A stretch of 64,000 nucleotides of DNA from Vibrionales bacterium SWAT-3 (GTDB lineage Bacteria; Pseudomonadota; Gammaproteobacteria; Enterobacterales; Vibrionaceae): contig AAZW01000016.1 of assembly GCA_000169995.1 (NCBI GenBank), positions 1 to 64,000 of the forward strand, written 5' to 3'. Made by a program: the position numbers and the translations under genes. The notes beneath the pieces are model-generated. The model saw only the letters and a program-made list of their open reading frames with translations, searched no databases and had not been told where the DNA came from. Below, piece by piece: positions 55,914-64,000 of the stretch. Position 1 is the first letter of the stretch; the number at the start of each line of letters is the position of its first letter.

Positions 55914-56423
55914 ATGAAAATGACGAAGAAACTTGTACTAGCAGCTGCGGCACTTCCACTTATGTTAGGTACAGCAAGTGCGTATGCATTTGGCGGCGGC
56001 GACAAAGGCGACCATAAAGGTATGCACGGTAAATGTGGTGGCTTCGACAAGAAAGTGATGCGTCAACTAGACCTAACTGACGCACAAAAAGAACAGTTAA
56101 AAGAGATGCGTGAAGCGAACCGTGCTGAGATGAAAGCAAAACACGCGGGCAACAAGTCAGACAAAATGGCGCAAATGAAAGCGCACCACGAGAAAGTTCA
56201 AGCATTGGTGTTGGCTGATAACTTCGATGAAGCAGCAGCGAACGACCTAGCAAGCCAAATGGTTGAGAAGCAAACTGAGCGACGCGTGGCAATGCTTAAG
56301 AAGCAACACGAAATGATGAGCGTGCTAACGCCTGAGCAAAAAACTCAACTGAAAGAAATCCAACAGGAGCGCATGAATAAGTGTGCTGAAAAAATGGAAA
56401 AACGCATGAACAAAGACAAGTAA
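55914..56423 (+). CDS. cpxP: CpxP/Spy-family periplasmic protein
   Basis: 169 aa from MKMTKKLVLAAAALPLMLG, a clear signal peptide ending ASAYA; GAGG lies 10 bases upstream. The mature protein is helical with two LTxxQ motifs (LTDAQKEQL, LTPEQKTQL), charged and Met-rich. CpxP-type proteins inhibit CpxA and bind misfolded periplasmic proteins; Spy is a close chaperone relative. Adjacent, divergent cpxRA and the shared CpxR box favour the CpxP role. Confidence 0.9.
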   Translation: MKMTKKLVLAAAALPLMLGTASAYAFGGGDKGDHKGMHGKCGGFDKKVMRQLDLTDAQKEQLKEMREANRAEMKAKHAGNKSDKMAQMKAHHEKVQALVLADNFDEAAANDLASQMVEKQTERRVAMLKKQHEMMSVLTPEQKTQLKEIQQERMNKCAEKMEKRMNKDK

Positions 56424-56462
56424 TTCGAGCTTGATTAAGCAGCTTTGAATGAAAGTATTTAG

Positions 56463-56490
56463 AAAAAAGCGGCCGTGTGCCGCTTTTTTT
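56463..56490 (+). terminator. Terminator after cpxP
   Basis: AAAAAAGCGGC-CGTGT-GCCGCTTTTTTT, 40 bases past the stop. Confidence 0.9.
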
Positions 56491-56586
56491 GATCTCTTAA
56501 AATGAATGTCTTACATCATGGCTGTCATATTCAATTGATTATTTGCAGGTTATACTTTGTGCTATTAGTCACTTTATAGCTAAGTT

Positions 56587-57531
56587 ATGAAACAAGAATA
56601 CGCACGTTTAGTTACGCTAGCCGCTTGGGCAGCGACCACCATCGCCACTATTTTGTTGATAGTAAAAGTCGCAGCTTGGTGGGTGACAGGTTCGGTGAGC
56701 CTGTTGGCTTCCGTAGTCGATTCAATGTTGGATATCGCCGCTTCGGTCGTTAACTTATTGGTTGTTCGCTATTCTCTTCAGCCTGCCGACAAAGAACATA
56801 CCTTTGGTCATGGTAAGGCAGAATCACTCGCTGCATTAGCACAAGCGATGTTTATCTCAGGCTCGGCTTGTTTCCTCATTCTTAACGGTATTGAACGCTT
56901 CTTCAGACCTCATGAACTGAACTCTCCAGAGATTGGTATCTACGTCAGCTTATTCGCGATAGTCATGACCTTCGGCTTGGTTCGATTCCAAAAATACGTG
57001 GTAAAGAAAACGGGTAGCCAGGCGATTGCCGCTGATTCACTACACTATCAATCTGACCTTTATATGAACGCGGCCATCATGCTGGCCCTAGCATTGAGCT
57101 GGTTTGGCATTGGCCAAGCGGACTCTGTATTCGCGGTGGGTATCGGTATCTACATTCTTTACAGTGCTTATCAAATGGCGATGGAAGCGATTCAATCTCT
57201 ACTTGATCATAAGCTACCGGATGAAGAGCTAAAACAGATTAAAGAGGCATCGTTGAGCATCGAAGGCGTGTTGGGTGTACATCAATTACGAACGCGTCGT
57301 TCGGGGCCAATTCGCTTCATTCAATTGCACTTAGAACTTGAAGATGAGATGCCACTTATTGAAGCGCATCGCATTTCTGATGAAGTAGAGGCTAAGCTTA
57401 TCTCTGTGTTCCCTGATGCTGATGTATTAATTCATCAAGATCCGTATTCGGTGGTGTTTGGGCCAGAGAAACAACAAAGTTTCATTCGTGGTATGAGCAC
57501 GAAAACTAGGCAGCAAATGGTAAGTGGATAG
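56587..57531 (+). CDS. fieF: Cation-efflux protein FieF (CDF family)
   Basis: 314 aa. Six helices with metal-site motifs [16 protein letters not shown] and [15 protein letters not shown], plus [11 protein letters not shown]; a C-terminal cytoplasmic domain with His/Asp ligands ([18 protein letters not shown]) follows. FieF exports ferrous iron and zinc in exchange for protons. In E. coli it also sits between cpxP and pfkA, so the order is conserved. Confidence 0.95.
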   Translation: MKQEYARLVTLAAWAATTIATILLIVKVAAWWVTGSVSLLASVVDSMLDIAASVVNLLVVRYSLQPADKEHTFGHGKAESLAALAQAMFISGSACFLILNGIERFFRPHELNSPEIGIYVSLFAIVMTFGLVRFQKYVVKKTGSQAIAADSLHYQSDLYMNAAIMLALALSWFGIGQADSVFAVGIGIYILYSAYQMAMEAIQSLLDHKLPDEELKQIKEASLSIEGVLGVHQLRTRRSGPIRFIQLHLELEDEMPLIEAHRISDEVEAKLISVFPDADVLIHQDPYSVVFGPEKQQSFIRGMSTKTRQQMVSG

Positions 57532-57589
57532 CTTTTGAACTAGAGTGAGTAGAAATTGCGAACGCTTTGGTGATTCAAAAACCACCTTA

Positions 57590-57633
57590 GTAACAATTAA
57601 TGTTGATTCTGATGTGAATCAACAAAGTTACTG
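57590..57633 (+). other. Two-tier hairpin between fieF and pfkA
   Basis: AGTAAC...GTTACT encloses GTTGATTC-TGATGT-GAATCAAC. There is no following T run, so it is not a standard terminator. It may be an operator (the GAATC core resembles a Cra half site) or a message end structure. Confidence 0.4.
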
Positions 57634-57809
57634 AGTAAAACTGTAATACTCTTACAGAAGTAGAAATGTTACATAATTTTTCGCGATTTAAGTGCTATTC
57701 CTGTTGAGGAAATGTAACATAACGCACAAATATAGATTTAAAATCTTGTTGATATACAATCAGCAAGAATAAGAATTGAATAATAGATTCCCAAAAATCG
57801 AGGGTGAGC

Positions 57810-58772
57810 ATGATTAAGAAGATCGGTGTTTTGACCAGTGGTGGTGACGCTCCGGGCATGAACGCAGCAGTTCGCGGCGTAGTTCGTACCGCGTTATCAG
57901 TTGGCATTGAAGTTTACGGTATTTACGATGGCTACCAAGGCCTTGTTGAAAACCGTATCGAGAAGCTTGACCGTTCAAGCGTATCTGATGTGATCAACCG
58001 TGGTGGTACTTTCTTAGGTTCTGCACGTTTCCCTGAATTCAAAGACGTTGCTGTTCGTGAGAAAGGCATCGAGAACCTTAAAGAGCACGGTATCGAAGCA
58101 CTTGTTGTTATCGGTGGTGACGGTTCTTACATGGGTGCTAAGAAGCTGACTGAAATGGGTTACCCATGTATCGGTCTTCCAGGCACAATTGATAACGATA
58201 TCGCTGGTACTGACTACACAATCGGTTACCTAACAGCGCTTAACACTGTTATCGATTCAATCGACCGTCTACGTGACACGTCTTCTTCTCACCAACGTAT
58301 TTCTATTGTTGAAATCATGGGCCGTCACTGTGGTGACCTTACGCTTATGTCAGCAATCGCAGGTGGTTGTGAGTACATCATCACTCCAGAGACTGGCCTA
58401 GATAAAGAGCAGCTAATCGGCAACATCCAAGATGGCATTGCTAAAGGCAAGAAGCACGCAATTATCGCTCTAACTGAGCTAATGATGGACGCGAACGAAC
58501 TGGCTAAAGAGATCGAAGCTGCAACGGGTCGTGAAACTCGTGCAACGGTTCTTGGTCACATCCAACGTGGTGGTCGTCCTACTGCGTTTGACCGTGTCCT
58601 TGCTTCTCGCATGGGTAACTACGCTGTTCACCTTCTACAAGAAGGCCACGGTGGTCGTTGTGTTGGTATCGAGAAAGAAGAGCTTGTTCACCACGACATC
58701 ATCGACTGTATCGAGAATATGCAGAACCCAGACCGTTCTGAGCTGTTCCGCGTAGCAGAAGAGTTATTCTAA
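57810..58772 (+). CDS. pfkA: 6-phosphofructokinase I
   Basis: 320 aa, exact family length from the ATG at 57810 with AGGGTGA upstream. Motifs are [14 protein letters not shown] (ATP), [20 protein letters not shown] (catalytic Asp), and [14 protein letters not shown]. Commits fructose 6-phosphate to glycolysis; the gluconeogenic counterpart GlpX is encoded near the end of the window. Confidence 0.98.
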   Translation: MIKKIGVLTSGGDAPGMNAAVRGVVRTALSVGIEVYGIYDGYQGLVENRIEKLDRSSVSDVINRGGTFLGSARFPEFKDVAVREKGIENLKEHGIEALVVIGGDGSYMGAKKLTEMGYPCIGLPGTIDNDIAGTDYTIGYLTALNTVIDSIDRLRDTSSSHQRISIVEIMGRHCGDLTLMSAIAGGCEYIITPETGLDKEQLIGNIQDGIAKGKKHAIIALTELMMDANELAKEIEAATGRETRATVLGHIQRGGRPTAFDRVLASRMGNYAVHLLQEGHGGRCVGIEKEELVHHDIIDCIENMQNPDRSELFRVAEELF

Positions 58773-58801
58773 GCAACGCCTAGCGTAAGCTTAAAGAATT
58801 T

Positions 58802-58830
58802 AAAAACCGCTGATTTATCAGCGGTTTTTT
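58802..58830 (+). terminator. Terminator after pfkA
   Basis: AAAAACCGCTGAT-TT-ATCAGCGGTTTTTT, a perfect stem. Confidence 0.93.
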
Positions 58831-59129
58831 GTATCTGGCGTTATTTTGATTCATTGTAAAATCCCCTCCTAGCCTCCCCTTAAGTTAGGTTCTCAGATCT
58901 CTTTAGTTTTATTTGGAAAGGGGAGGAACAGTTCCTTGGTTGTTGGAACATATACTGCCTACAACAAATTTCATCAATCAGGGTAAGCTTTCTAATTGGT
59001 GATTCATGGAACATTTTATAGTTTCAGTTAGCCAAGAAATCTAAGAGAACAAAGAAAGTTCTCCCCCTTTATCTTCGGTCGGTAGGTTAATCGAAAATGT
59101 TGAAACAAGGGGGAGTTAGAGGGGGATAT
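58831..59129. other. Intergenic region with C/G-rich inverted repeats next to the DUF559 gene
   Basis: About 300 bases, no gene. CCTCCCCTT/AAGGGGAGG and CTCCCCCTT/AAGGGGGAG (59061-59069 and 59107-59115) form inverted pairs. I have seen similar GGGGGAGTTAGAGGGGGAT tracts beside DUF559 genes in other bacteria. Confidence 0.45.
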
Positions 59130-59495
59130 CTACATAGAAGTATATTTGGGGATTGAATCCATGATCTTCGCCAAAACTTCCTCAACGTTATGATTAACCT
59201 CATTATTGGTAAAGCGAAGGACCCTGATTCCAAGTTTATTTAAGTCTTGTGTGCGTTGATGATCGTAAGCTTGTGCTTGTTCTGAAAAATGACTATTACC
59301 GTCTAATTCGATAGCTAACTTTAGTTCGCAGCAGAAGAAATCTACGATGTATTTTTCAATGCTATGTTGTCTTCTAAACTTTACGCCAAGCTGCTTTCTT
59401 CTTATATAAAACCATAGTTTGCGCTCTGGTTGAGGCATGTTGTTTCGGAGTGCTTTTCGAAATGTATTGAGCTGAGGTTGTGTATAAATCTTCAT
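59130..59495 (-). CDS. DUF559 endonuclease-like protein
   Basis: 121 aa. Vsr/restriction-endonuclease-like core: PERKLWFYIRRKQLGVKFRRQHSI, KYIVDFFC (acid), ELDGNSHF (Asp-Gly-Ser), and VLRFTNNEV. Function unproven; the family is patchily distributed and often lies among repeats. Its frame ends in the G-rich tract. Divergent from no gene; flanked by pfkA and tpiA terminators, so it looks like an insertion in an otherwise conserved core order. Confidence 0.85.
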   Translation of the reverse strand: MKIYTQPQLNTFRKALRNNMPQPERKLWFYIRRKQLGVKFRRQHSIEKYIVDFFCCELKLAIELDGNSHFSEQAQAYDHQRTQDLNKLGIRVLRFTNNEVNHNVEEVLAKIMDSIPKYTSM

Positions 59496-59583
59496 AACGC
59501 AGTCCGATGAATAGAAGTGTTATTAAGTTACAAAGAGCTGGTGGCAAAAGAGAGGTAGAAGAGGGTGGTGTTCGAGATAGATC

Positions 59584-59611
59584 AAAAAAGGCCAACCTAA
59601 GTTGACCTCTT
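59584..59611 (-). terminator. Terminator after tpiA
   Basis: Minus-strand AGAGGTCAAC-TTA-GGTTGGCCTTTTTT, 27 bases past the tpiA stop. Confidence 0.85.
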
Positions 59612-59637
59612 ATTCAATTTAAACCGTGATGTCTAAA

Positions 59638-60408
59638 TTAAGCTTTTGCTTTAGCTGCTGCTTTAGCGATAGCTGCGAAACCAGCTGCGTTTAGAGCTGC
59701 GCCGCCAACTAGAGCACCATCGATGTCTGGTTGTGCGAAGTAAGCTTCAGCGTTTTCAGGCTTAACAGAACCACCGTATTGGATGATTACTTGCTCAGCT
59801 ACTGCTGCGTCTTTTTCAGCGATCATTGCACGGATAGAAGCGTGGATGCGTTGTGCATCTTCAGCTGTTGCTGCTTTACCAGTACCGATAGCCCAGATTG
59901 GTTCGTAAGCGATGATTGCGCCGTTTAGAGCTTCAACACCGTAAGCGTCGATAACTGCGTTGATTTGACGTGCACATACTGCTTCAGTTTCGCCTGCTTC
60001 GTTTTGCTCGTCAGATTCACCGATACAGAAAACTGGCTTCAGGCCGTTCTCTTGTAGGAATTTGAATTTCTTAGCTACGAACTCGTCTGATTCGTTGTGG
60101 TATTCACGACGCTCAGAGTGACCGATGATGATGTGAGTTGCACCGAAGTCTTTCAGCATTTCTGGAGACATGTCGCCAGTGAAAGCACCGCTGTTGTTTA
60201 GGTCAGTGTTTTGAGCACCTAGGATGATTTTGTTACCGCCTTCAGCGATTAGACGCTCAGCTAGATCGATGTAAAGTGCTGGTGGAGCTACTGCTACGTC
60301 TACACCTTCAACGCCTTCAAGTTCAGCGTTAAGACCAGTTAGCAGCTCAGTTACCATTGCTTTGCTACCGTTAAGTTTCCAGTTACCCATCACTACAGGA
60401 CGACGCAT
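59638..60408 (-). CDS. tpiA: Triosephosphate isomerase
   Basis: 256 aa from [14 protein letters not shown]; the frame extends eight codons upstream without similarity. Catalytic Lys in GNWKLNG, His in IIGHSERR, Glu in [14 protein letters not shown]. Interconverts the two triose phosphates in glycolysis. Monocistronic with its own terminator. Codon use is strongly biased, as expected for high expression. Confidence 0.98.
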   Translation of the reverse strand: MRRPVVMGNWKLNGSKAMVTELLTGLNAELEGVEGVDVAVAPPALYIDLAERLIAEGGNKIILGAQNTDLNNSGAFTGDMSPEMLKDFGATHIIIGHSERREYHNESDEFVAKKFKFLQENGLKPVFCIGESDEQNEAGETEAVCARQINAVIDAYGVEALNGAIIAYEPIWAIGTGKAATAEDAQRIHASIRAMIAEKDAAVAEQVIIQYGGSVKPENAEAYFAQPDIDGALVGGAALNAAGFAAIAKAAAKAKA

Positions 60409-60643
60409 AGGAATATCTCCGTATTTAATCAATTAATGTAAAAAATCTTCGTAAGAATATAACAGATAAAACGCGTTAGATCATGATTGTGGTCATGTCT
60501 TTATGGGATCTTATCGATTGGTCAGAGTAGATAACGCTCTTATATCAGTGATCCGACAGACAGAATAATAGCTAACTTCTCGGATTTTTCATCGTTAGTT
60601 GGTATTAAGGGACAAACGTTTGCGTTAACAATAGGAAGTAATA

Positions 60644-60991
60644 ATGCCAAATCTAGTTCTAGAGTACTCAAATTCAGTGGACGAGCGAGTGAATATCCAA
60701 GGTTTACTAGAAGATCTTCATCAAGTTACATTAAACTGTGGCTTGTTTGATATTCCGTCTGTGAAATCACGCTCTCTACGTTGTCATAACTGGCTAGTGG
60801 GTGATGAAGAGGACAGTGTAGACTTTATTCATATCAGCTTTGAATTACTTTCTGGGCGTACCGAAGAACAGAAACGGGAATTGTCACGTTCGTTAATGCA
60901 AATCTTACAAGAACAGGCGAGCCATGTTCGAAGCCTAACGGTTAATATTCGCGATATGGACAAAAGTTGTTTTCAGAAAGTGATTAACTGA
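60644..60991 (+). CDS. 5-carboxymethyl-2-hydroxymuconate isomerase-like (CHMI/tautomerase) protein
   Basis: 115 aa, MPNLVLEYSN with the N-terminal proline of the tautomerase superfamily after Met removal, the active-site base in this family. Related to HpaF of the homoprotocatechuate pathway, but no other genes of that pathway are nearby, so the true substrate is unknown. GGAAGT lies upstream of the ATG. Confidence 0.85.
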   Translation: MPNLVLEYSNSVDERVNIQGLLEDLHQVTLNCGLFDIPSVKSRSLRCHNWLVGDEEDSVDFIHISFELLSGRTEEQKRELSRSLMQILQEQASHVRSLTVNIRDMDKSCFQKVIN

Positions 60992-61054
60992 TTCGTGTAA
61001 TAAAGTATTTGCTGCTAACTTTTTGGTAGTGTATTAATTTTTGAGTATTTTTAG

Positions 61055-61477
61055 ATGTCGATGAAAGATTTACTGCTCTCTTTCAAAGGGAGAATTGGTC
61101 GTAAGACTTACTGGATGTGGAACATTTTCTACTATGTCGCGATCACCGGTTTTGCGTCTGGGATTTCGGTACTGTTTCCTGCCTACTCCTATATTTTACT
61201 GCCAATCTTCTTGTTGCTACTCGTAATCCCAGACTTAGCGGTGACCGCTAAGCGTTGGCATGACCGTAACAAGTCTAACTACTGGCTACTACTGAATGTA
61301 CCGCTAGTATTAGGGCGTTTAGCTTCGCCTGTCGCTGCAACATCGGCGGACTCGGTATCACCAATGCACATGGTGGCAACGGTTGCAGCATTAGTGTGTG
61401 GTTTATGGATTTTGATTGAATGTGGTTTGTTGAAAGGCACAGAAGGCCGCAACGATTACGGTGAAGATCCAGTATAA
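61055..61477 (+). CDS. DUF805 inner-membrane protein
   Basis: 140 aa, about four helices. FKGRIGRKTYWMWN at the start and AKRWHDRNKSNYW with the loop residues and GTEGRNDYGEDP at the end are classical for the DUF805 (YhaH-like) family. Function unknown. Weak ribosome site; may be cotranscribed with the upstream isomerase-like gene. Confidence 0.9.
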   Translation: MSMKDLLLSFKGRIGRKTYWMWNIFYYVAITGFASGISVLFPAYSYILLPIFLLLLVIPDLAVTAKRWHDRNKSNYWLLLNVPLVLGRLASPVAATSADSVSPMHMVATVAALVCGLWILIECGLLKGTEGRNDYGEDPV

Positions 61478-61542
61478 GAGTTTTCAGCAGTTAATATAAA
61501 GTGAGCATTAGGCTCCCTTTTTGCTTTCTGGAGCTGTCTGAT

Positions 61543-61890
61543 CTAGTACATTTTGGGTTCAGTGTTAGGTCTGAATGGAACCACATTTTCAGGCTGAGGC
61601 TCTTCTAAGGTACAGCGCCCTTGGAGTGCGTCTTGGAACTTGCAAACCTGGCAGCGCAGCTCTTGCATCAACACGACATTGACGTGATGAGGATTTTTAC
61701 AACGGCTGACGACTAAATCGAGATGGCTTTGCTGAGCTCGAAGTCTGCCTTGCATACTTTCAGAAGCGGAGCAGATCATCTGCTCACACATCTCGTGTTT
61801 GAATTGGTTGAATGCTTTGGGATCGTTTTGAGCAAGTTGAACCAGTTCATCAAAAGGAGGCAGTTTCTGCTCTGGTTGTGGATGTGCCAT
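61543..61890 (-). CDS. DUF3135-family small protein
   Basis: 115 aa from MAHPQPEQKLPPFDELVQLAQ. AAGGAAGG sits a few bases ahead of an ATG-ATG pair; the second ATG is taken, and the longer frame starts at 61914. Several Cys and His (CEQMIC, CKNPHH, CQVC) suggest metal or disulfide chemistry, but the family is uncharacterised. Confidence 0.78.
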   Translation of the reverse strand: MAHPQPEQKLPPFDELVQLAQNDPKAFNQFKHEMCEQMICSASESMQGRLRAQQSHLDLVVSRCKNPHHVNVVLMQELRCQVCKFQDALQGRCTLEEPQPENVVPFRPNTEPKMY

Positions 61891-62007
61891 CATTCCTTCC
61901 TTAGAATTAAGCATGTTTCATATGCTTTAAGCTTAAGAAAGATTTCTGTATAAATTTTGTTCGATCTTTTGATTTCTCAATATTGAGACAAGATCAATGG
62001 CTTAGCG

Positions 62008-62634
62008 TTAAGCGGTAGCGACAGGTACTAAGGTGTAGGTACAGCGTCGTTCGCCAGCAATAATATGCTCAGTTCGGCTGACGTGGCACTCATCTTTTAG
62101 CAGCTTGGTGAACACGTTGAGCTCAGATTGACACAAGCTAGGGCAACGTGTTGCAGCCTTACAAATAGGGCAATGGTTTTCAATCAAGATGTAGTGATCG
62201 TCGTGTTCTTTCAGTTCTGCCATGTAGCCTTCTTCTTCACGAAGTTGGGTGAGCTTTTCCAGCTTACTGATTAGATTTTCACAATCAGACAGGGCAGATT
62301 GATACTGTTTTAAGGTGTGTTGTTCACGCTCGTCAGCGACTTTAGCTAGGCCTTCTTTTCCGAATAGATTCTCTACCGCATCAATGACTTGAATCGTAAG
62401 TTCACCATGACGGTCTGAAAATTGACTATGGCCGTGCTGAGTAAGAGACCAATGACGAGTCGGACGACCGACTTTCACTTTGACGTCATGAAACGCGAGA
62501 ATGCCATCATCTTCCAGGCTTTGCAGATGTTGCCTTGCCCCCATTGTCGTCATGCCAAACTCTTCTGATAGCTGCTTGGCCGTTACTGCGCCTTGACGCT
62601 TAATGGTCTGTAAGATTTTGTCGCTTGTTTTCAT
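62008..62634 (-). CDS. SufR-like iron-sulfur winged-helix regulator
   Basis: 208 aa. N-terminal DeoR/ArsR-like winged helix (GAVTAKQLSEEFGMTTMGARQHLQ), a coiled region, and a C-terminal Cys cluster: CPICKAATRCPSLC, then EC and RRC. Cys spacing resembles SufR/NifR-type regulators that sense iron-sulfur status; the target here is unknown and no suf genes are visible. Monocistronic. Confidence 0.75.
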   Translation of the reverse strand: MKTSDKILQTIKRQGAVTAKQLSEEFGMTTMGARQHLQSLEDDGILAFHDVKVKVGRPTRHWSLTQHGHSQFSDRHGELTIQVIDAVENLFGKEGLAKVADEREQHTLKQYQSALSDCENLISKLEKLTQLREEEGYMAELKEHDDHYILIENHCPICKAATRCPSLCQSELNVFTKLLKDECHVSRTEHIIAGERRCTYTLVPVATA

Positions 62635-62756
62635 ACTATCCCTACCTCATGAACCTTACTATTATGAGGCAAGGTGTTTATAAAGCAAACCATTTACTAT
62701 TTTGACAGTTACTGACCTATCAATAGCAAGGGTGAGAATCTGACAGGTCAATAAAA

Positions 62757-62785
62757 CAAAAGGCTGATACTTGGTATCAGCCTTT
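62757..62785 (-). terminator. Terminator after glpX
   Basis: AAAGGCTGATAC-TTG-GTATCAGCCTTT, a symmetrical hairpin 30-60 bases past the glpX stop; the complement ends in TTTTGTTTT. Confidence 0.88.
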
Positions 62786-62813
62786 GACTATTCTGTTTCA
62801 CTCGATATGAGGA

Positions 62814-63821
62814 TTACAGGATGTGACCAACCACTTCTGGATCTTTACGCTCTAAGTAGTGGATTGATTTGATGCGGCGAATCGTGCGGCAGCGGCCACG
62901 GATAAGTAGCGTTTCTGTTGTAGCGATATTGCCTTGACGAGAAATGCCTTCTAGCAGGTCACCCTTAGTGATGCCCGTTGCTGAGAATACAACGTTGTCG
63001 CTGCGAGCCATGTCTTCCATCTTTAACACGATACCAGCGGTTACGCCCATTTCAGCACAACGCTCTAGCTCAAGTTCACCATGTTTACGGTTCTCTTCTG
63101 TATCGCCTTTCACTTCGTGACGAGGCAGAAGACGACCGTGCATGTCACCGTCTAGCGCGCGAATTACTGCGGCAGAAACTACACCTTCAGGTGCACCGCC
63201 TATGCAGTACATGACGTCTACTTCGCTGTCTGGCATACAGGTTAGGATAGATGCAGCTACATCACCATCTGGCACTGCGAATACACGAACGCCCATCGCT
63301 TGCATCTCTGCAATCACTTGGTCATGACGTGGTTTAGCCAGTGTCGTAACAACCAGTGTATCCAGTGTTTTACCTAGTGCCTTGGCGATGTTTTCTAGGT
63401 TTTCTTTCAGTGGTAGCTCTAGGTTGATAACGCCTTTCGCGCCCGGGCCTACAACTAACTTTTCCATGTACATATCAGGCGCTTTTAGGAAGCTACCTTT
63501 CTCGCCAGCAGCCAATACAGCCAATGCATTTGATTGGCCCATTGCTGTCATGCGTGTCCCTTCAATTGGGTCAACTGCGATGTCGACAGCGTCGCCGCCT
63601 ACACCTACGTTTTCGCCGATATAAAGCATAGGTGCATCATCGATTTCACCTTCACCAATAACAATCTCACCGCTGATTTCGGTTTTGTTGAGTAGGCTAC
63701 GCATGACTTCTACAGCAGCGCCATCTGCAGCGTTTTTGTCGCCACGGCCAAGCCACTTGTAACCAGCCAGTGCTGCACCTTCTGTGACACGAGAGAATGA
63801 CATTGCTAAATCGCGTTTCAT
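62814..63821 (-). CDS. glpX: Class II fructose-1,6-bisphosphatase
   Basis: 335 aa. Removes the 1-phosphate from fructose 1,6-bisphosphate in gluconeogenesis. Metal-site motifs are GEGEIDDAPM and VDPIEGTRM; YCIGGAPEGVVSAAV is present. Opposes PfkA. Upstream of 63821 only a short promoter region (63822-64000) remains in the window, without a recognisable site. Confidence 0.96.
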   Translation of the reverse strand: MKRDLAMSFSRVTEGAALAGYKWLGRGDKNAADGAAVEVMRSLLNKTEISGEIVIGEGEIDDAPMLYIGENVGVGGDAVDIAVDPIEGTRMTAMGQSNALAVLAAGEKGSFLKAPDMYMEKLVVGPGAKGVINLELPLKENLENIAKALGKTLDTLVVTTLAKPRHDQVIAEMQAMGVRVFAVPDGDVAASILTCMPDSEVDVMYCIGGAPEGVVSAAVIRALDGDMHGRLLPRHEVKGDTEENRKHGELELERCAEMGVTAGIVLKMEDMARSDNVVFSATGITKGDLLEGISRQGNIATTETLLIRGRCRTIRRIKSIHYLERKDPEVVGHIL

Positions 63822-64000
63822 GCGGACTCCAAAATTTTCAAAGGGGGAATAGAAATTTCGCGGCGGATTTTACCATATCCAAAAGGAAACGTTTGCCTTT
63901 TTGCTTTTTGGAGATTGCTTTTGATCAATGAGCAGTGAAAAACCGCTAATATTCATCAAAATAATTGGTTTGCGAGTGTGACTGTAAGAATTAACGTCAA

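Noticed and set aside
1..64000. CRISPR array, tRNA or rRNA genes
   Set aside because: No spaced short-repeat array and no convincing tRNA or rRNA stretch was found on reading the intergenic regions.

Overview
The window is a 64-kb piece of a Vibrio large chromosome. The protein sequences and gene order fit the Splendidus clade, though this is judged from memory of vibrio gene order and not by a search. Most of it is core genome. It runs from purH (5' end only), zntR, fis-dusB-prmA, accC-accB and aroQ through acs and its neighbours (6-25 kb), then an arginine/pyrimidine block (argR, pyrI-pyrB, argF-arcC-arcA, yfcC; 24.8-35.5 kb). It resumes at 48.5 kb with dcuA, aspA, fxsA, trmL, sodA, cpxA-cpxR-cpxP, fieF, pfkA, tpiA, small metabolic and regulatory genes, and glpX.

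Acting together: acs, a symporter-histidine kinase that I read as CrbS, a LuxR-type response regulator that I read as CrbR, and an ActP-like symporter with its small partner form an acetate-switch neighbourhood. In V. cholerae these genes lie at two separate sites. fumC and sodA carry clear Fur boxes, suggesting an iron-sparing Mn-SOD/fumarase C response. pyrBI has a leader-peptide attenuator, and a pair of ARG-box-like sites lies upstream of argR. A perfect CpxR box lies between cpxR and cpxP.

The accessory part runs from about 35.6 to 48.2 kb, with an IS pair just outside it at 31.4-33.9 kb. It is a stack of insertion sequences: an ISAs1-family element inserted into another copy of itself, two IS6-family copies in direct orientation, an IS256-family element with a 9-bp target duplication, an IS10-like element hollowed out by an IS6 copy, IS6 relics, a MITE, and serine-recombinase copies.

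Inside this stack, between two 454-bp direct repeats, sits the most interesting locus (38.86-42.84 kb). It has a promoter, a 40-codon gene for a leader-plus-core peptide with a CGSC motif, a hairpin, two JmjC/cupin-type Fe(II) oxygenase genes, an MFS exporter gene, and a third 2-oxoglutarate/Fe(II) oxygenase gene, all nearly touching or overlapping. I read it as a ribosomally made, oxygenase-modified peptide (RiPP) pathway that I do not recognise as any described family.
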